This document shows, in pieces, positions 6,272-6,884 of a stretch of DNA of 6,884 nt. The translations under genes and the position numbers were made by a program. This DNA comes from Helicobacteraceae bacterium (GTDB lineage: Bacteria; Campylobacterota; Campylobacteria; Campylobacterales; Sulfurimonadaceae). The notes under the pieces are model-generated. The model saw only the letters and a program-made list of their open reading frames with translations. It did no database searches and was not told the origin of the DNA. The stretch is from NCBI GenBank assembly GCA_015489055.1, contig WFMO01000229.1:1-6884 (forward strand), in the 5' to 3' direction. Numbering within the stretch: the first letter of the stretch is position 1; every line of letters starts with the position of its first letter.

Positions 6272-6884
6272 GGTCCCTCTAATGCACTTGTATCATCATC
6301 ATCGATATCCACATCAAGAGCCTTCAGTCTATCGACTATCGGCGGATGTGTGTAATGAAAAAAGATATAAACAGGATGAGACAACGGAAAAGTCTTATTC
6401 TCTTTTACAAGTTTTTGCAAAGCAGAAGCTAGTTCTATCTGACCCCCTAGTTTTGCCCCCATCACGTCAGCTTCAAACTCATTATGTCTGCTTACAAGAC
6501 CTATTATAGGCATCAATATAAAACTCATCACAGGTAAGAAAATCAAAAACAATATCATAATCAGATAAGGTGCCGGCGCTAATCCCATCTGTAAATAAAG
6601 ATTTGCGGGCAGATTACCAAAAATAAAAAACATAATAAACAGCATAATACCTGTTACCGTTATATTTTTATAAATATCTCCATGTGCAAAATGACCCAAC
6701 TCGTGTCCTAAGACCGCCAATAATTCTTTTTTAGTTAACTTATCTAAAAGAGTATCAAACAAAACCACTCTTTTTGTTTTACCTAAACCTCCAAAATAGG
6801 CATTGAGGCGCGAATCACGCTTGCTTGCATCACTAATGAAAACTCCGCTGCTAACAAAACCGGTCTTATCCATCAAAGCGGCGA
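6259..6884 (-). CDS. M48 family (Ste24-type) membrane zinc metalloprotease, C-terminal part (runs off right edge)
   Basis: About 207 C-terminal residues of an integral-membrane zinc peptidase are visible; the reading frame is open to the edge. Counting from the first full codon, the Ste24-type signature SKRDSRLNAYFGGLGKTKR (20-38) and VLFDTLL (40-46) precede the zinc motif HELGH (60-64, positions 6705-6691). Two hydrophobic segments follow (about 72-92 and 101-128). EFEAD (135-139, positions 6480-6466) supplies the third zinc ligand Glu. THPPIVDRLKAL near the end is also typical of the Ste24 (M48A) branch and distinguishes it from HtpX. The tail is Asp-rich (DVDIDDDD). Ste24 cleaves prenylated CAAX proteins in eukaryotes; bacteria lack that modification, so the role is probably membrane-protein quality control, which is inference. 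Full family members are around 400 residues. The gene overlaps prmC by 13 nt. Confidence 0.9.
   Translation of the reverse strand, partial: AALMDKTGFVSSGVFISDASKRDSRLNAYFGGLGKTKRVVLFDTLLDKLTKKELLAVLGHELGHFAHGDIYKNITVTGIMLFIMFFIFGNLPANLYLQMGLAPAPYLIMILFLIFLPVMSFILMPIIGLVSRHNEFEADVMGAKLGGQIELASALQKLVKENKTFPLSHPVYIFFHYTHPPIVDRLKALDVDIDDDDTSALEGPCVQ

Noticed and set aside
6219..6509. 96-codon plus-strand frame over the protease/prmC junction
   Set aside because: It is antisense to two well-supported genes and has a composition typical of a shadow frame (His/Tyr-rich, no family features).

Overview
The window is an AT-rich chromosomal stretch that looks like a member of the Campylobacterota (Epsilonproteobacteria). 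The strongest argument is the order ppiD-like chaperone, ftsA, ftsZ with no other dcw-cluster gene around it. As I recall, this order also occurs in Campylobacter jejuni and Helicobacter pylori. TTG start codons and tight gene packing fit as well. A free-living Sulfurimonas- or Sulfuricurvum-type genome is my best guess, from the flanking bioA, the stand-alone J-domain gene and the Ste24-like/prmC/DUF4149 block. The genus is inference, not demonstrated.

Layout. (1) Positions 1-547, minus strand: the N-terminal 182 codons of bioA (biotin synthesis), running off the left edge. (2) 548-674: a divergent intergenic region with candidate promoters for both sides and several small inverted repeats. 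(3) 675-4960, plus strand: a compact presumed operon of ppiD-like periplasmic chaperone, ftsA, ftsZ and a 101-residue J-domain protein. The gaps are 0, 25 and 4 nt. ftsA and the J-protein gene start with TTG, and ftsZ is best started at the ATG at 3538. (4) 4964-6884, minus strand: a convergent presumed operon, in transcription order a Ste24-type M48 zinc metalloprotease (C-terminal part only), prmC and a four-helix DUF4149 membrane protein. The protease and prmC overlap by 13 nt, and prmC and the DUF4149 gene are 3 nt apart. The two operons meet tail to tail with 3 nt between stop codons and no recognisable terminator.

Functionally, FtsZ forms the division ring and FtsA tethers it to the inner membrane through a C-terminal amphipathic helix. 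Two chaperone-type genes flank them: a membrane-anchored periplasmic folding factor and a cytoplasmic Hsp70 co-chaperone. PrmC methylates peptide release factors. The Ste24-like protease is an integral-membrane zinc peptidase.

This is mostly ordinary housekeeping DNA, and I see no mobile element, CRISPR array, RNA gene or clear new defence-type system. The points most worth a second look are an 11-bp perfect inverted repeat inside ppiD, an A9 tract in ftsA where adding one A would remove the membrane-targeting tail, the J-domain gene coupled to ftsZ, and the symmetric elements in the bioA/ppiD divergent promoter region.
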